A DNA stretch of 64,000 nucleotides from NCBI RefSeq assembly GCF_028201475.1, contig NZ_CP116383.1, positions 1,054,001 to 1,118,000 on the forward strand. Reading direction: 5' to 3'. The notes below the pieces were generated by a model, which saw only the letters and a list, made by a program, of their open reading frames with translations, had not been told where the DNA came from and searched no databases. How positions within the stretch are numbered: the first letter of the stretch is position 1; the number at the start of each line of letters is the position of its first letter. The position numbers and the translations under genes are program-made. The DNA comes from Vibrio sp. SCSIO 43137. Its GTDB lineage: Bacteria > Pseudomonadota > Gammaproteobacteria > Enterobacterales > Vibrionaceae. Positions 30,819 through 41,976 of this stretch are shown piece after piece.

Positions 30819-31988
30819 ATGTTAGAACTACTTTTCCTGCTACTGCCGATTGCCGCTGCCTATGGCTGGTACATGGGCAATCGTAGTGCGCGCCACGATA
30901 AGCAGGAACAGTCCCACCAAATCTCAAGACAATATGTAACAGGTCTTAACCTGCTGTTATCTGAACAGTCAGATAAGGCAGTCGATCACTTTATCGAACT
31001 GCTTCAGGTCGATAACGAAACCATAGATACACACTTAGCACTAGGCAACCTGTTCCGTTCTCGGGGAGAGGTTGACAGAGCCATTCGTATTCACCAGAAC
31101 CTGATATCCCGTCAGGGGCTGACCATAGATCAGAAGAACATCGCTCTGCAGCAGTTGGCTAAAGACTACATGGTCTCCGGGTTTCTTGATCGCGCAGAAA
31201 AGATCTTTGAACAGCTGGTTGATGAGCCTTCCCACCGTGAAGCGGCCCTGACCCAGTTAGTGTCCATCTATCAGCAAACGCGTGAGTGGAGCAAAGCTAT
31301 CCACTACGCTACCGCGCTGGTTAAAATGGGCAGGAAACGAATGTCGGCCAGTATTGCTCATTTCTGGTGTGAGCTGGCCATGCTTGAACAGGCAGACGAG
31401 AAAAAATCCAAAGCTATTTTGTACTTTAAACGTGCTTTATCTGAAGACCCGAAATGTGTCCGTGCCAGTATTTCCCTTGGTAAGCTCTATCTGGAAAATG
31501 AAGATTATAAAAGCACCATAAAATATATGCAGATGGTGTTAGAGCAGGATGTTGATTTTATTGGTGAAGTTTTGCCTACACTGGCGGATTGCTATCATCA
31601 CCTTGGTCAGGAAGACCAGTTGGTTGAGTTTTTAAGAGCCTGTATCGACAAGAAAGCAGGCGTGTCTGCTGAGCTGATGCTTGCTCAGCTTGTGGCGCAT
31701 CATGAAGGCGTTGCTTCTGCACAGATGCTGTTGACCAGACAATTAGTGAGAAACCCGACTATGAAGGGCTTCCACCGCCTGATGGACTATCACTTGGCAG
31801 AGGCGGAAGAGGGGCGGGCCAAAGAGAGCCTTAATACTCTGCGTTCTCTGGTGGGAGAACAACTTAAGATTAAACCTCATCACAGGTGCCGTAAATGTGG
31901 CTTCTCAACTCATGCTCTTTACTGGCATTGTCCTTCCTGTAAAGGGTGGGGAACCATTAAGCCGATCCGTGGACTGGATGGTGAGTGA
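30819..31988 (+). CDS. lapB: LPS assembly protein B (LapB/YciM)
   Basis: A 389-residue membrane-anchored TPR protein that adapts LpxC for degradation by FtsH. There is an N-terminal membrane span (residues 1-18), then about nine TPR-like helical pairs (for example AVDHFIELLQVDNETIDTHLALGNLF). A C-terminal rubredoxin-type metal site has Cys357, Cys360, Cys371 and Cys374, the spacing and numbering of the E. coli protein. It is the second gene of the lapAB operon and a terminator follows. Confidence 0.94.
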   Translation: MLELLFLLLPIAAAYGWYMGNRSARHDKQEQSHQISRQYVTGLNLLLSEQSDKAVDHFIELLQVDNETIDTHLALGNLFRSRGEVDRAIRIHQNLISRQGLTIDQKNIALQQLAKDYMVSGFLDRAEKIFEQLVDEPSHREAALTQLVSIYQQTREWSKAIHYATALVKMGRKRMSASIAHFWCELAMLEQADEKKSKAILYFKRALSEDPKCVRASISLGKLYLENEDYKSTIKYMQMVLEQDVDFIGEVLPTLADCYHHLGQEDQLVEFLRACIDKKAGVSAELMLAQLVAHHEGVASAQMLLTRQLVRNPTMKGFHRLMDYHLAEAEEGRAKESLNTLRSLVGEQLKIKPHHRCRKCGFSTHALYWHCPSCKGWGTIKPIRGLDGE

Positions 31989-32010
31989 CTGAACAAGATA
32001 AATTTCAATA

Positions 32011-32039
32011 AAACCTTCTTTTTATAAGAAGGTTTTTTT
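32011..32039 (+). terminator. lapB terminator
   Basis: A 10-bp stem AAACCTTCTT/AAGAAGGTTT with a 5-base loop and a seven-T tract, 22 bases before the pyrF start. Confidence 0.85.
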
Positions 32040-32061
32040 CAGCGAAAAATAAGGAGAGAAA

Positions 32062-32760
32062 ATGCAGGATCAAAAAGTAATAGTGGCTCTGGACTACGAT
32101 AACCAGAAAGACGCACTAACCTTTGTTGATAAAGTTGACCCGACATCATGCCGGTTAAAAGTAGGCAAAGAGATGTTCACTCTTTTCGGTCCTGAGTTTG
32201 TGAAGTCGCTGCATAGAAGGGGCTTTTCGGTTTTTCTTGACCTGAAGTTTCACGATATACCAAACACATGCTCCAAAGCGGTTCGTGCTGCGGCAGAGAT
32301 GGGCGTATGGATGGTCAATGTACATGCCGGCGGCGGAGAGAAGATGATGACCGCATCCAGAGAGATTCTTGAACCTTATGGGACGGACAGGCCACTGTTA
32401 ATCGGTGTTACGGTTCTGACCAGCATGGAACGCAGTGACTTATCTGGTATAGGTATTGACTGCGAGCCGCAACAGCAGGTAATGAGACTGGCAGAGCTGA
32501 CGAAAAACAGCGGCTTAGACGGGGTCGTCTGTTCCGCTCAGGAGTCCCAAATGCTGAAATCGGCGCTGGGAAGTGAATTTAAATTGGTTACTCCGGGGAT
32601 TCGTCCGGCTGGCAGTGCTCAAGGCGATCAAAAGCGTATTATGACGCCGGTAGAGGCGATTCAGGCGGGTTCAGATTATCTGGTTATCGGCAGGCCTATT
32701 ACTCAGGCAGACAACCCGGCAGAGGTGCTGTCTGCGATAAACCGCTCACTACAAAGCTAG
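32062..32760 (+). CDS. pyrF: Orotidine 5'-phosphate decarboxylase
   Basis: A 232-residue TIM-barrel enzyme making UMP from OMP, the last step of pyrimidine synthesis. The catalytic Lys/Asp network is visible: Asp11 (VALDYD), Lys33 (RLKVGKE), and Asp60, Lys62 and Asp65 in [10 protein letters not shown]. Phosphate-binding TPGIRP and VIGRPIT lie near the end. The ribosome-binding site AAGGAGAG precedes ATG 32062. It follows lapAB as in E. coli, although a terminator intervenes. Confidence 0.96.
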   Translation: MQDQKVIVALDYDNQKDALTFVDKVDPTSCRLKVGKEMFTLFGPEFVKSLHRRGFSVFLDLKFHDIPNTCSKAVRAAAEMGVWMVNVHAGGGEKMMTASREILEPYGTDRPLLIGVTVLTSMERSDLSGIGIDCEPQQQVMRLAELTKNSGLDGVVCSAQESQMLKSALGSEFKLVTPGIRPAGSAQGDQKRIMTPVEAIQAGSDYLVIGRPITQADNPAEVLSAINRSLQS

Positions 32761-32765
32761 ACCTT

Positions 32766-32807
32766 GAGAGAGAATAAGGCCGTTGGATAGCGGCCTTATT
32801 CTCTTAA
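32766..32807. terminator. Hairpin between pyrF and miaE
   Basis: A 13-bp perfect stem GAGAATAAGGCCG/CGGCCTTATTCTC with an 8-base loop between convergent genes. No long T-run follows on either strand, so termination may be partial. Confidence 0.65.
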
Positions 32808-32824
32808 CTGTCAGAACTGCCTGT

Positions 32825-33595
32825 TTACGCAGGAACTCCGCTATGGAACTTAAAGTCCTTATCAGGGGTGGAGATCAGTTCTGCTTCTATGGCGCCAAAG
32901 TAGGTCACTCTGTCGCTAATATCTTTTTCAGCAATCTGCTCTGCCAGTGATAGGTAATCTTGGTAATGTCGTGCTTCAGAGCGTAGTAGCGAGATATAGA
33001 ATCGCCCGATATCATCATCCAGATGTGGTGCCAGTTTAGCAAACCGCTCACAAGATCTTGCTTCAATATAGGCGCCGATAATGAGCTTATCGATTAAGGC
33101 TGCAGGCTCATAAGTCCTCATATGTGACAACATTCCCTTGGCATAACGGCTGGCACGGATATTTTCGTAGTTAATGCCTCTGCTACCCATTATCTCCAGA
33201 ACCTGATAAAAGTGATGCAACTCCTCTTTGATCAGCAATACCATTTTGTCGATAAGATCCTGACTGTATTCCGAGCCGGATTTGCCAACAATAGATTTTG
33301 ATAAGTTGTTTTTGTTTTTTAGTGAGTTGATATCGCCTATACGGCGGTATGCAAAGTCTTCATAGGGTCTAAACCATTCCAGCAGAGTTTCGGCACTATC
33401 ATCGTCTACAGCATATTTACGAATTAAGTACATAGCAGACTGTCCCGCTTTTAACTCACAAATCAGATGGTCAAGCAGAATGGTTTTCAGGTTTTCTGCT
33501 TTCCGCGCTTGTTCAATCCACTCCTCTGGCGTTTCACATTGCAGAAAGTTCCGGATGGGTTCTAGTAAGTTTTGTATGGTTGAGTCTTTATTCAT
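32825..33595 (-). CDS. miaE: tRNA 2-methylthio-N6-isopentenyladenosine-37 hydroxylase MiaE
   Basis: A 256-residue non-heme diiron monooxygenase that hydroxylates ms2i6A at tRNA position 37. It has a ferritin-like four-helix layout with ligands Glu47 (LICELKA), Glu124/125 with His127/128 (KEELHHFYQ), Glu178 (YIEARSCERF) and Glu207-His210 (SEARHYQ). Length and N-terminus (LEPIRNFLQCETPEEWI) match MiaE. An alternative would be a more distant ferritin-like enzyme, but the CELKAGQSA run is MiaE-specific as I know it. Confidence 0.9.
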   Translation of the reverse strand: MNKDSTIQNLLEPIRNFLQCETPEEWIEQARKAENLKTILLDHLICELKAGQSAMYLIRKYAVDDDSAETLLEWFRPYEDFAYRRIGDINSLKNKNNLSKSIVGKSGSEYSQDLIDKMVLLIKEELHHFYQVLEIMGSRGINYENIRASRYAKGMLSHMRTYEPAALIDKLIIGAYIEARSCERFAKLAPHLDDDIGRFYISLLRSEARHYQDYLSLAEQIAEKDISDRVTYFGAIEAELISTPDKDFKFHSGVPA

Positions 33596-33610
33596 ATTAT
33601 TTTCAGTATT

Positions 33611-33634
33611 AAAAAAGGCCGCAGAAGCGACCTT
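33611..33634 (-). terminator. Terminator of the coiled-coil gene
   Basis: A stem AAGGCCGC/GCGACCTT with one mismatch, followed by TTTTTTAATA on the minus strand, between the upstream minus-strand gene and miaE. Confidence 0.65.
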
Positions 33635-33655
33635 AATAAAAAGCAGTAAGTCAGG

Positions 33656-34420
33656 CTACCATTTTTTCTTTTCACCAAATAGCGCTTCCATATCGCTGTC
33701 GCGCTCTTTCTCTTCCTGAGCCAGCAGATCTTCAGCACTTTTACTCTTCGAATTAGACTCAAGTTCACTCAGCATCATTTGTAGCTTCTCACGTGCCTGA
33801 TTTGAGTAGCTATCATTTTTCGGAGTTAAGGCGTCGATACCTTTCTTAAGCAACTGTCTGGCGGTTCCTGTCTGGCCACGAACCATAGCATCTTTGGTTC
33901 GCTTAATAACGTTTTCTATATTAATCCGGATCTGAATAGTTTCCAGACGGGCATTTTCTGCCACATAAGCCTGAGTATTAAAGCGGCCTTTATTGTGTTC
34001 GCTGCGGATAGTATCACGCAGGCGCTTCACCAGCTTAAGCATAACAATGGCCTGCTTATCGCTGCTTGGTACCTTAAAGGTTGTGCTTTCGCCACCGGAA
34101 TAGTTTTCTCTTAACTGAGCAATTTGAGCTTTCATATTCTCAATACGTTGAGCAAGTTGTTTACTCTTGGGATCCAGCTCCTGCATGCTTTCCAGAGAGT
34201 CTAAAATTCTCTGGTTCAGACAGATCAATAGATCCTGACTATATGGCAGATGGTGGGCATTACCAATCAGGTCTTCGGTAGCATCGATAATAGCTATATA
34301 TCTGGAAGATTCCTGTCTTCTCGACATCTCAAGCTTTGTATTATACTGGAGCATCACGTTATATCCGATAACGAGAACCAGTAGTACGGCAACGAGAACA
34401 ATAATTAAACCAATATTCAT
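33656..34420 (-). CDS. Uncharacterised membrane-anchored coiled-coil protein
   Basis: A 254-residue protein with one N-terminal membrane span (residues about 4-24, IGLIIVLVAVLLVLVIGYNV). A long helical, charge-rich cytoplasmic part follows, likely coiled coil (about 95-125 and 165-230, for example LDSLESMQELDPKSKQLAQRIENMKAQIAQL). The acidic/basic tail ends in EALFGEKKKW. I recall similar proteins across vibrios without a solid function. It is divergent from cysB across 386 bases. The topology is reminiscent of scaffold or envelope proteins, but no domain is recognised. Confidence 0.72.
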   Translation of the reverse strand: MNIGLIIVLVAVLLVLVIGYNVMLQYNTKLEMSRRQESSRYIAIIDATEDLIGNAHHLPYSQDLLICLNQRILDSLESMQELDPKSKQLAQRIENMKAQIAQLRENYSGGESTTFKVPSSDKQAIVMLKLVKRLRDTIRSEHNKGRFNTQAYVAENARLETIQIRINIENVIKRTKDAMVRGQTGTARQLLKKGIDALTPKNDSYSNQAREKLQMMLSELESNSKSKSAEDLLAQEEKERDSDMEALFGEKKKW

Positions 34421-35781
<1,361 letters not shown>

Positions 35782-35805
35782 TTCAGCGCTTTAAAACTTC
35801 TTTTA

Positions 35806-35839
35806 TACCCCCTACAATCGCTGCAGGTTGTAGGGGGTA
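35806..35839 (+). promoter_or_regulatory. Hairpin sequestering the ribosome-binding site of the methyltransferase gene
   Basis: A perfect 12-bp stem TACCCCCTACAA/TTGTAGGGGGTA around a 10-base loop. The 3' arm contains AGGGGG, the Shine-Dalgarno sequence of the ATG at 35843. No T-run follows on either strand, so it does not look like an intrinsic terminator for cysB. Confidence 0.6.
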
Positions 35840-35842
35840 ATT

Positions 35843-37039
35843 ATGTTGAACCATTTTTGGCGGCTTGATCAGTTGCTGAATCGTTATTCGTCACTCTGGA
35901 TGGCGGAACCTTTTCATTTAAGCAGAGAACCTGATGTCGTATGGCAGCAAGAATATAGTGCCCTGTATCAATGGCTGAAAGGGCTGTCTGTAGAACAGAT
36001 TCAGGCTTACAAAAGTGATAATGAAAAACTCAGTACAGCGATTCAGACGGTATTTCCTGATGCAACTGAACTGCTTAGCCTATGTCAGATAGAGCCGCTT
36101 ACTCACTTTGAACTGACCATAACAGCCGGTATGACGTCTGGTATTCCCGGCAGAAAGCTATCTCAGATTCAAGCGATGGGCGCATTTGCCCTGTCCAATC
36201 ATAAAGGAAGTGAATGGCTGGAGTGGTGCTCCGGAAAAGGCTATCTGGGGCGGATTCTGACAAGTCAGTCGCAACAAGCTGTCACAAGTTTCGAGTGGCA
36301 GGAGAGTCTCTGTCAGTCCGGGCAGGCAGATGCAGATAAAAACAAGCTGAAGATGCATTTTGTACAGGGTGATGCATTGAGTGACAGTGCCAGAGCTGTG
36401 TTTAATCCGCAGCAGCATGCTGTTGCCCTGCATGCCTGTGGCGACCTACATGTAAAATTGCTTCAAAATGCAGCTGAAGCGGGTAACCGGGCTGTTACGA
36501 TTTCGCCATGTTGTTATCACCTTACTGAAAACTCTCATTATCTGCCTTTATCAGAGGCGGCAAAGAGTTCCTCTCTGAAACTCTCCAGACAAGCTTTGAG
36601 AATACCTTTACAGGAGACTGTTACCGGCGGAGAGCGGGTTATCAGGCACCGTCAGCAGGAGATGGTGTTCAGGCTAGGGCTGGATAGTATGCTAACTGAA
36701 GAGCTGAACCATGAAGGTTATATGCCTATTCCAAGTATCAAAAAGTCAGAACTGTCTAATGGTTTTGTTTATCTTTGCCGATGGGCTGCGCAACAGAAGC
36801 AATTCGGGTTGCCTGACGAGATTAATTTTGATTATTGGGAAGAAAAAGGGCTTGAGCGATTCTGGTTTATGGAGCGCCTGAGTCTGATTCAGCAGTTGTT
36901 TCGCCGTCCGCTGGAGGTCTGGCTGGCACTGGATAAAGGGCTGTTTTTGCAGCAACAGGGGTATCAGGTACAGATAGGTGAGTTCTGCCCGAGGGCGGTA
37001 ACACCAAGAAATATTCTTATTCATGGCTGCAAACAATAA
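35843..37039 (+). CDS. SAM-dependent methyltransferase (Methyltransf_32-like)
   Basis: A 398-residue predicted methyltransferase. The central domain has the SAM-loop variant LEWCSGKGYLGRIL (residues about 125-138), then FEWQESLC at the end of strand 2, FVQGDAL, VALHACGDLHVKLL and ISPCCYH. This set is typical of the family related to the C-terminal part of human GSTCD (Methyltransf_32). The N-terminal 90 and C-terminal 130 residues are family-specific. The target is unknown; RNA modification is a guess from the fold only. It follows cysB after 61 bases, and its ribosome-binding site lies inside a perfect hairpin. Confidence 0.75.
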   Translation: MLNHFWRLDQLLNRYSSLWMAEPFHLSREPDVVWQQEYSALYQWLKGLSVEQIQAYKSDNEKLSTAIQTVFPDATELLSLCQIEPLTHFELTITAGMTSGIPGRKLSQIQAMGAFALSNHKGSEWLEWCSGKGYLGRILTSQSQQAVTSFEWQESLCQSGQADADKNKLKMHFVQGDALSDSARAVFNPQQHAVALHACGDLHVKLLQNAAEAGNRAVTISPCCYHLTENSHYLPLSEAAKSSSLKLSRQALRIPLQETVTGGERVIRHRQQEMVFRLGLDSMLTEELNHEGYMPIPSIKKSELSNGFVYLCRWAAQQKQFGLPDEINFDYWEEKGLERFWFMERLSLIQQLFRRPLEVWLALDKGLFLQQQGYQVQIGEFCPRAVTPRNILIHGCKQ

Positions 37040-37040
37040 A

Positions 37041-37066
37041 AAAGGGCTGAAAATTCAGCCCTTTGC
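37041..37066. terminator. Terminator between the methyltransferase gene and ald
   Basis: A 10-bp perfect stem AAAGGGCTGA/TCAGCCCTTT with a 4-base loop, starting just past the stop codon. On the minus strand it is followed by TTTATTG and serves ald. Confidence 0.75.
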
Positions 37067-37083
37067 TAACCTGTTAAACAGAA

Positions 37084-38208
37084 TTAGTTAAACATTTCGA
37101 TCGCTTTTTCAGGCTCGATGTATTCCAGATCGAAGCTTTCAGCCACCTCTTTGCAGGTTACTTTACCGTGAATAACATTCAGACCGGAAAGGAAGCCTTC
37201 ATCAGCAAGAAGTGCGTCTCTGTAGCCTTGGTTAGCCAGTTTAATAATGTATGGCAGGGTAGCGTTGTTCAGCGCGTAAGTTGATGTTCTTGCAACTGCA
37301 CCCGGCATATTAGCCACGCAGTAGTGAACAACGTCGTCAACAATATAAGTTGGTTCTGCGTGAGTCGTGGCGTGAGAAGTTTCAAAACAACCGCCCTGAT
37401 CGATAGCTACATCCACTACTGCCGCGCCCGGTTTCATCTTAGCAATATGTTCTTTAGTAACCAGTTTAGGTGCTGCTGCCCCCGGAATCAGTACTGCACC
37501 GATAACCAGATCCGCTTCCAGTACATGTTTATCAAGAGCATCTTTAGTTGAGTAAACCACTTTAGCACGGCCCTGGAACTCTTCGTCCAGTGAGCGCAGA
37601 GTATCGATATTTCTGTCAAGAATAGTCACATCAGCTCTCAGGCCAACCGCCATTCTCGCTGCGTTAGAACCAACAACACCGCCGCCGATAACCACAACTT
37701 TTGCCGGTTCAACGCCCGGTACACCGCCAAGTAGCAGACCCTGACCACCATGAGATTTCTCTAGAGTTTGTGCACCTGCTTGAATAGACATTCGGCCAGC
37801 AACTTCAGACATTGGTGCTAATAGTGGAAGATGACCCATATAATCTGTTACAGTCTCATATGCTATACAGACAGCTTTACTCTTGATAAGCTCTTCGGTC
37901 TGTGGAAAATCTGGTGCGAGATGTAAATAGGTGAACAATATTTGCCCCTCGCGTAACATAGCACGCTCGACAGCTTGAGGTTCTTTAACCTTAACAATCA
38001 TCTCTGCTTTGCTGAAAACGTCGGCAGCAGTAGGAAGAATGGATGCGCCTGCAGCAAGGTAGTCATCGTCTGAGAAGCCAATGCCTGAACCGGCATTTGT
38101 TTCAACATAGACCTGGTGACCATGAGAGATGAGCTCTCTGACACTTGCTGGTATCATGCCCACGCGGTATTCGTGGTTCTTGATTTCTTTTGGTACGCCA
38201 ATGATCAT
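37084..38208 (-). CDS. ald: Alanine dehydrogenase
   Basis: A 374-residue NAD-dependent enzyme interconverting alanine with pyruvate and ammonia. The start [18 protein letters not shown] is the conserved family start with substrate-contacting Arg and Lys. The NAD fold has [17 protein letters not shown] (about residues 170-186). The ATG at 38208 is preceded by AAGGAG; a longer frame up to 38340 crosses the promoter region and was rejected. It is divergent from lrp with a 156-base AT-rich gap, so Lrp control is likely. Confidence 0.95.
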   Translation of the reverse strand: MIIGVPKEIKNHEYRVGMIPASVRELISHGHQVYVETNAGSGIGFSDDDYLAAGASILPTAADVFSKAEMIVKVKEPQAVERAMLREGQILFTYLHLAPDFPQTEELIKSKAVCIAYETVTDYMGHLPLLAPMSEVAGRMSIQAGAQTLEKSHGGQGLLLGGVPGVEPAKVVVIGGGVVGSNAARMAVGLRADVTILDRNIDTLRSLDEEFQGRAKVVYSTKDALDKHVLEADLVIGAVLIPGAAAPKLVTKEHIAKMKPGAAVVDVAIDQGGCFETSHATTHAEPTYIVDDVVHYCVANMPGAVARTSTYALNNATLPYIIKLANQGYRDALLADEGFLSGLNVIHGKVTCKEVAESFDLEYIEPEKAIEMFN

Positions 38209-38364
38209 CCTGACTCCTTTAATATAATTGGTTGTATTGACTAGTGTGTAGGGATTTTTATCGAATATAACTCTAGTATATAGACTAAATGTTAAAATTT
38301 GATACTGAATATTAAGAAGTTGTAGTATATTTTTTTGCAAGGAAGTAATAAGGTGGAATAAAAA
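38209..38364. promoter_or_regulatory. Divergent ald / lrp control region
   Basis: A 156-base, very AT-rich gap between the divergent genes. Lrp commonly autoregulates and controls the linked ald gene in gammaproteobacteria. I cannot point to one clear Lrp box, so this is a region-level call. Confidence 0.4.
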
Positions 38365-38859
38365 ATGGCAGACAACTATAAAAAACCGTCCAAGGAACTT
38401 GATCGCATAGATCGAAATATTTTAAACGAGCTGCAGAAAGACGGACGTATTTCTAATGTTGAACTGTCTAAGCGAGTAGGGCTTTCGCCTACGCCTTGCT
38501 TGGAGAGGGTTCGACGTTTAGAGCGTCAGGGGTACATTAATGGTTATACAGCACTGCTTAACCCGCAGTACTTAGATGCTTCTCTGTTGGTATTTGTAGA
38601 GATTACTCTGAACCGTGGTGCTCCGGATGTATTTGAGCAGTTTAATCAGGCGGTTCAGAAGCTGGACGACATTCAGGAGTGTCATCTTGTTTCTGGTGAT
38701 TTTGACTATCTTCTGAAGACTCGTGTATCGGATATGGGGGCGTATCGAAAACTTCTTGGTGATACTCTACTCAGATTGCCCGGCGTAAACGACACACGTA
38801 CCTATGTGGTTATGGAAGAAGTTAAGCAGTCAAACCATCTGGTTATCAAAACCCGATAA
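38365..38859 (+). CDS. lrp: Leucine-responsive regulatory protein
   Basis: A 164-residue global regulator with an N-terminal helix-turn-helix (LDRIDRNILNELQKDGRISNVELSKRVGLSPTPCLERVRRLE) and a C-terminal RAM ligand-binding domain (FVEITLNRGAPDVFEQF...GDFDYLLKTRV). The length equals that of E. coli Lrp and the text is nearly the same. It lies beside ald and upstream of ftsK, the order known in enterics and vibrios for lrp-ftsK-lolA-rarA-serS. Confidence 0.96.
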   Translation: MADNYKKPSKELDRIDRNILNELQKDGRISNVELSKRVGLSPTPCLERVRRLERQGYINGYTALLNPQYLDASLLVFVEITLNRGAPDVFEQFNQAVQKLDDIQECHLVSGDFDYLLKTRVSDMGAYRKLLGDTLLRLPGVNDTRTYVVMEEVKQSNHLVIKTR

Positions 38860-38966
38860 TTGACGACGAAAGTCAAGACTTAGTGCCTGAGCCTGAGAGA
38901 GGTATTCAATTAAGGCTCTCTTTGCATTGGGTTTTTGCAGCAGATGTGATTAAATCTCACTATAAA

Positions 38967-38988
38967 CCGAGCGGCTTTAGCCGCTCGG
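38967..38988 (+). terminator. Hairpin between lrp and ftsK
   Basis: A 9-bp perfect GC-rich stem CCGAGCGGC/GCCGCTCGG with a TTTA loop, 12 bases before the first ftsK start. No T-run follows, so it may be a leader structure as much as a terminator. Confidence 0.5.
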
Positions 38989-39000
38989 ACTGTTTATATA

Positions 39001-41802
39001 ATGTCAGAATTTCTTATGTTCAAAGAGAACAAAAATAAAGTAGAAACCATCATCAAAACCGGTACTCCGGATGAAAAGCCCCGTCTGAACGGCGTTCAGC
39101 GCCTGAGGGAATGCTGCTTCATTCTTGGTGTGCTGACCGCTATTTTTCTGGCGGTCTCTCTGTACAGCTTTAATCCTGCTGATCCTTCTTGGTCTCAGAC
39201 CTCGTGGGGTGGTGAGGTTAAAAATGCCGCCGGAACGGTAGGGGCTCTGTTTGCAGATTCGCTGTTTTTTACTTTCGGAACACTGGCATTCTCCATTCCT
39301 GTTATTGCCGGCGTAATGACATGGGCACTGTTTAAGAAAAGAAGTGAAGATGACGCCGTCGATTTGGTTCTGTGGGGATCGCGCCTGCTCGGGCTGACCG
39401 TGGTGATATTAACCAGCTGTGGTCTGGCGGATATCAATTTTGACGACATATGGTATTTCTCATCCGGAGGGGTCATTGGTGATGTGCTCACCAGCCTTGC
39501 TCTTCCGTCGCTGAATGTACTTGGCAGTACACTGGTGTTTCTGTTCCTCTGGTGTGCCGGCTTAACTTTATTAACCGGTATTTCATGGCTATCTGTGGTT
39601 GAATGGCTGGGTAACGGTGCATTGTCATTGGCAGCCTGGCTGGTTAACGCTGTCCGTGGTACGCCGGCGGAAAAACTTCAGGCCAACCTTGCTGTACCGG
39701 AATCCGCATCGGATCTTGTTGATGACGAAGCGTTGCCAGTCGTCTCTACAGAAGAGCAAAAACAACAGCCAGCTTCTTCCCGCTATAACATTCATACTCC
39801 TCAGCAGAGCCAGCCAGTGTCAGCCAGTTCGGCAGATAGTGTGACAGAGACGGAAGAAACTGATATACCAGACAGAACAAGCCAGCTTTCTTCCACCATA
39901 GAGGAGCTGGAGCAGCAGGCCGCCAGTGCTGACGATATGGCTTCCGGCCGCATAGCACAGAGCCAAGAACGGCTAACCGGACTACAAGATGAACAAGACC
40001 AGTCAATCTCGCCTGAGCCGTATATGCAGCTTGGTGATATTGATAGCGTAACTTTAGAACAGCAGGATAATGGCTCTGATAAGCAGACTGCCTTAGATAC
40101 CGATAATCAGGTTAGTCACGAAGAGTTAAGCCCTGAAGGGGAAGCTTATGTTGAACCGCAAACCGCACCAGAGTCCGTTGCTGTAGCAGAAAGCGATCAA
40201 GATCCTGATGTTACTGCATTTCAGGAAATGGTACAGGAAGCGCAGAGCAATATGGCCGGGGCTGAAAACCCGTTCCTGATAAAGAAAGAGCAGGATTTAC
40301 CGGTTCCTACCTCACCTATGCCGACTTTGGAGCTGCTATATCATCCTGAGAAACGAGAAAATCATATCGACCGTGAGGCGCTGGAAGAGATTGCCCGATT
40401 GGTGGAGGCCAAACTGGCCGATTATAAGATCAGCGCCAGAGTGGTAGATATTTTCCCCGGCCCGGTGATTACCCGTTTTGAGCTGGACTTAGCGCCGGGT
40501 GTTAAGGTTAGCCGTATCTCCAGCCTGTCAATGGATTTAGCCCGTTCACTCTCTGCCATGGCAGTACGTGTGGTAGAGGTGATACCGGGTAAACCTTATG
40601 TTGGTCTTGAACTGCCAAATATGAGCAGACAGACGGTTTACCTCTCTGATGTTGTCAGCAGCGAGCAGTTTATACAGGCCAATTCACCGACCACAGTAGT
40701 TCTGGGGCAGGATATCGCTGGCGAAGCGGTTGTTGCAGATCTGGCGAAGATGCCTCATGTGCTGGTGGCAGGTACCACAGGCTCCGGTAAGTCGGTCGGG
40801 GTGAACGTCATGATTCTGAGTATGTTGTATAAATCAACACCAGAAGATGTCCGCTTTATTATGATCGACCCTAAAATGCTGGAGCTTTCCATTTACGAAG
40901 GTATTCCGCATCTGTTATCTGAAGTGGTAACGGATATGAAAGACGCTTCCAATGCACTGCGTTGGTGTGTCGGGGAGATGGAGCGCAGATATAAACTTAT
41001 GTCGGCTCTCGGGGTTCGTAACGTTAAAGGTTTTAATGAAAAGCTTAAGATGGCAGCCGATGCCGGCCATCCTATCCATGATCCACTCTGGCAACCGGGT
41101 GACAGTATGGACGCCGAGCCGCCGTTGCTGGAAAAACTGCCTTATATTGTTGTCGTGGTAGATGAATTTGCTGACCTGATGATGGTGGTGGGTAAAAAAG
41201 TTGAAGAACTGATCGCCCGCTTGGCTCAGAAGGCGCGTGCCGCAGGGATCCACTTAATTCTTGCTACTCAGAGACCATCGGTGGATGTCATTACCGGCCT
41301 GATTAAAGCCAATATCCCGACCCGTGTTGCCTTTACGGTTTCAACTAAGACAGATTCCAGAACCATTCTGGATCAGGGCGGTGCTGAGTCGCTGCTGGGT
41401 ATGGGTGATATGCTCTATCTTCCGCCGGGCTCCAGTCACACTATCAGGGTTCACGGTGCTTTTGCTTCTGATGATGATGTGCATTCCGTGGTTAATGACT
41501 GGAAGGCACGTGGTAAGCCGAACTATATTGAAGAGATAACCAGTGGCGATCAGTCTCCGGATACCTTGCTTCCGGGTGAGTCCATGGAAGCCGATGAAGA
41601 TATGGATCCACTGTTTGATCAGGTGGTTGCCCATGTTACCGAGACCAGACGCGGTTCGGTTTCTGGTGTTCAGCGTAAGTTTAAGATCGGATATAACCGT
41701 GCAGCGCGAATCGTGGAACAACTGGAAGCACAAGGTATTGTCAGTGCCCCGGGGCATAACGGTAACCGTGAAGTGCTGGCACCACCACCGATAAAAGAGT
41801 AA
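39001..41802 (+). CDS. ftsK: DNA translocase FtsK
   Basis: A 933-residue septal DNA pump that clears chromosome termini and activates XerCD at dif. The N-terminal part has about four membrane spans (residues 35-215) with the conserved [15 protein letters not shown] and [12 protein letters not shown] loops. A Gln/Glu-rich linker of about 200 residues is much shorter than in E. coli. The motor has Walker [12 protein letters not shown] near 590 and Walker [12 protein letters not shown] near 717. The winged-helix gamma domain is at the end ([20 protein letters not shown]). An alternative ATG at 39016 is possible; neither has a clear ribosome-binding site. Confidence 0.95.
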   Translation: MSEFLMFKENKNKVETIIKTGTPDEKPRLNGVQRLRECCFILGVLTAIFLAVSLYSFNPADPSWSQTSWGGEVKNAAGTVGALFADSLFFTFGTLAFSIPVIAGVMTWALFKKRSEDDAVDLVLWGSRLLGLTVVILTSCGLADINFDDIWYFSSGGVIGDVLTSLALPSLNVLGSTLVFLFLWCAGLTLLTGISWLSVVEWLGNGALSLAAWLVNAVRGTPAEKLQANLAVPESASDLVDDEALPVVSTEEQKQQPASSRYNIHTPQQSQPVSASSADSVTETEETDIPDRTSQLSSTIEELEQQAASADDMASGRIAQSQERLTGLQDEQDQSISPEPYMQLGDIDSVTLEQQDNGSDKQTALDTDNQVSHEELSPEGEAYVEPQTAPESVAVAESDQDPDVTAFQEMVQEAQSNMAGAENPFLIKKEQDLPVPTSPMPTLELLYHPEKRENHIDREALEEIARLVEAKLADYKISARVVDIFPGPVITRFELDLAPGVKVSRISSLSMDLARSLSAMAVRVVEVIPGKPYVGLELPNMSRQTVYLSDVVSSEQFIQANSPTTVVLGQDIAGEAVVADLAKMPHVLVAGTTGSGKSVGVNVMILSMLYKSTPEDVRFIMIDPKMLELSIYEGIPHLLSEVVTDMKDASNALRWCVGEMERRYKLMSALGVRNVKGFNEKLKMAADAGHPIHDPLWQPGDSMDAEPPLLEKLPYIVVVVDEFADLMMVVGKKVEELIARLAQKARAAGIHLILATQRPSVDVITGLIKANIPTRVAFTVSTKTDSRTILDQGGAESLLGMGDMLYLPPGSSHTIRVHGAFASDDDVHSVVNDWKARGKPNYIEEITSGDQSPDTLLPGESMEADEDMDPLFDQVVAHVTETRRGSVSGVQRKFKIGYNRAARIVEQLEAQGIVSAPGHNGNREVLAPPPIKE

Positions 41803-41806
41803 TTGC

Positions 41807-41849
41807 AGGTTCCGGTAAATGGCTAACGTCTGTCTGCCGGAACCTTTTA
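41807..41849 (+). terminator. ftsK terminator
   Basis: A 9-bp perfect stem AGGTTCCGG/CCGGAACCT with a 21-base loop, then TTTT. Confidence 0.65.
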
Positions 41850-41914
41850 ACTTATCTACCGTCTGAATTAGTTAGATACTTTGCATCAGACAAGTCCAGT
41901 TTGATCAGATGCAT

Positions 41915-41961
41915 CAATGCCCGGTTTCAACAATGCCCGGTTTCAACAATGCCCGATTCAA
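41915..41961 (+). repeat. Short tandem repeat upstream of lolA
   Basis: Two identical 16-base units CAATGCCCGGTTTCAA (41915-41930 and 41931-41946) and a third degenerate unit (41947-41961). They end 15 bases before the lolA ATG, in the region expected to carry its leader or promoter. Confidence 0.85.
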
Positions 41962-41976
41962 CAATTGAGTTTATTA

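Noticed and set aside
41915..41961. CRISPR-like repeats before lolA
   Set aside because: There are only three adjoining 16-base units without spacers and no cas genes. It is a simple tandem repeat.
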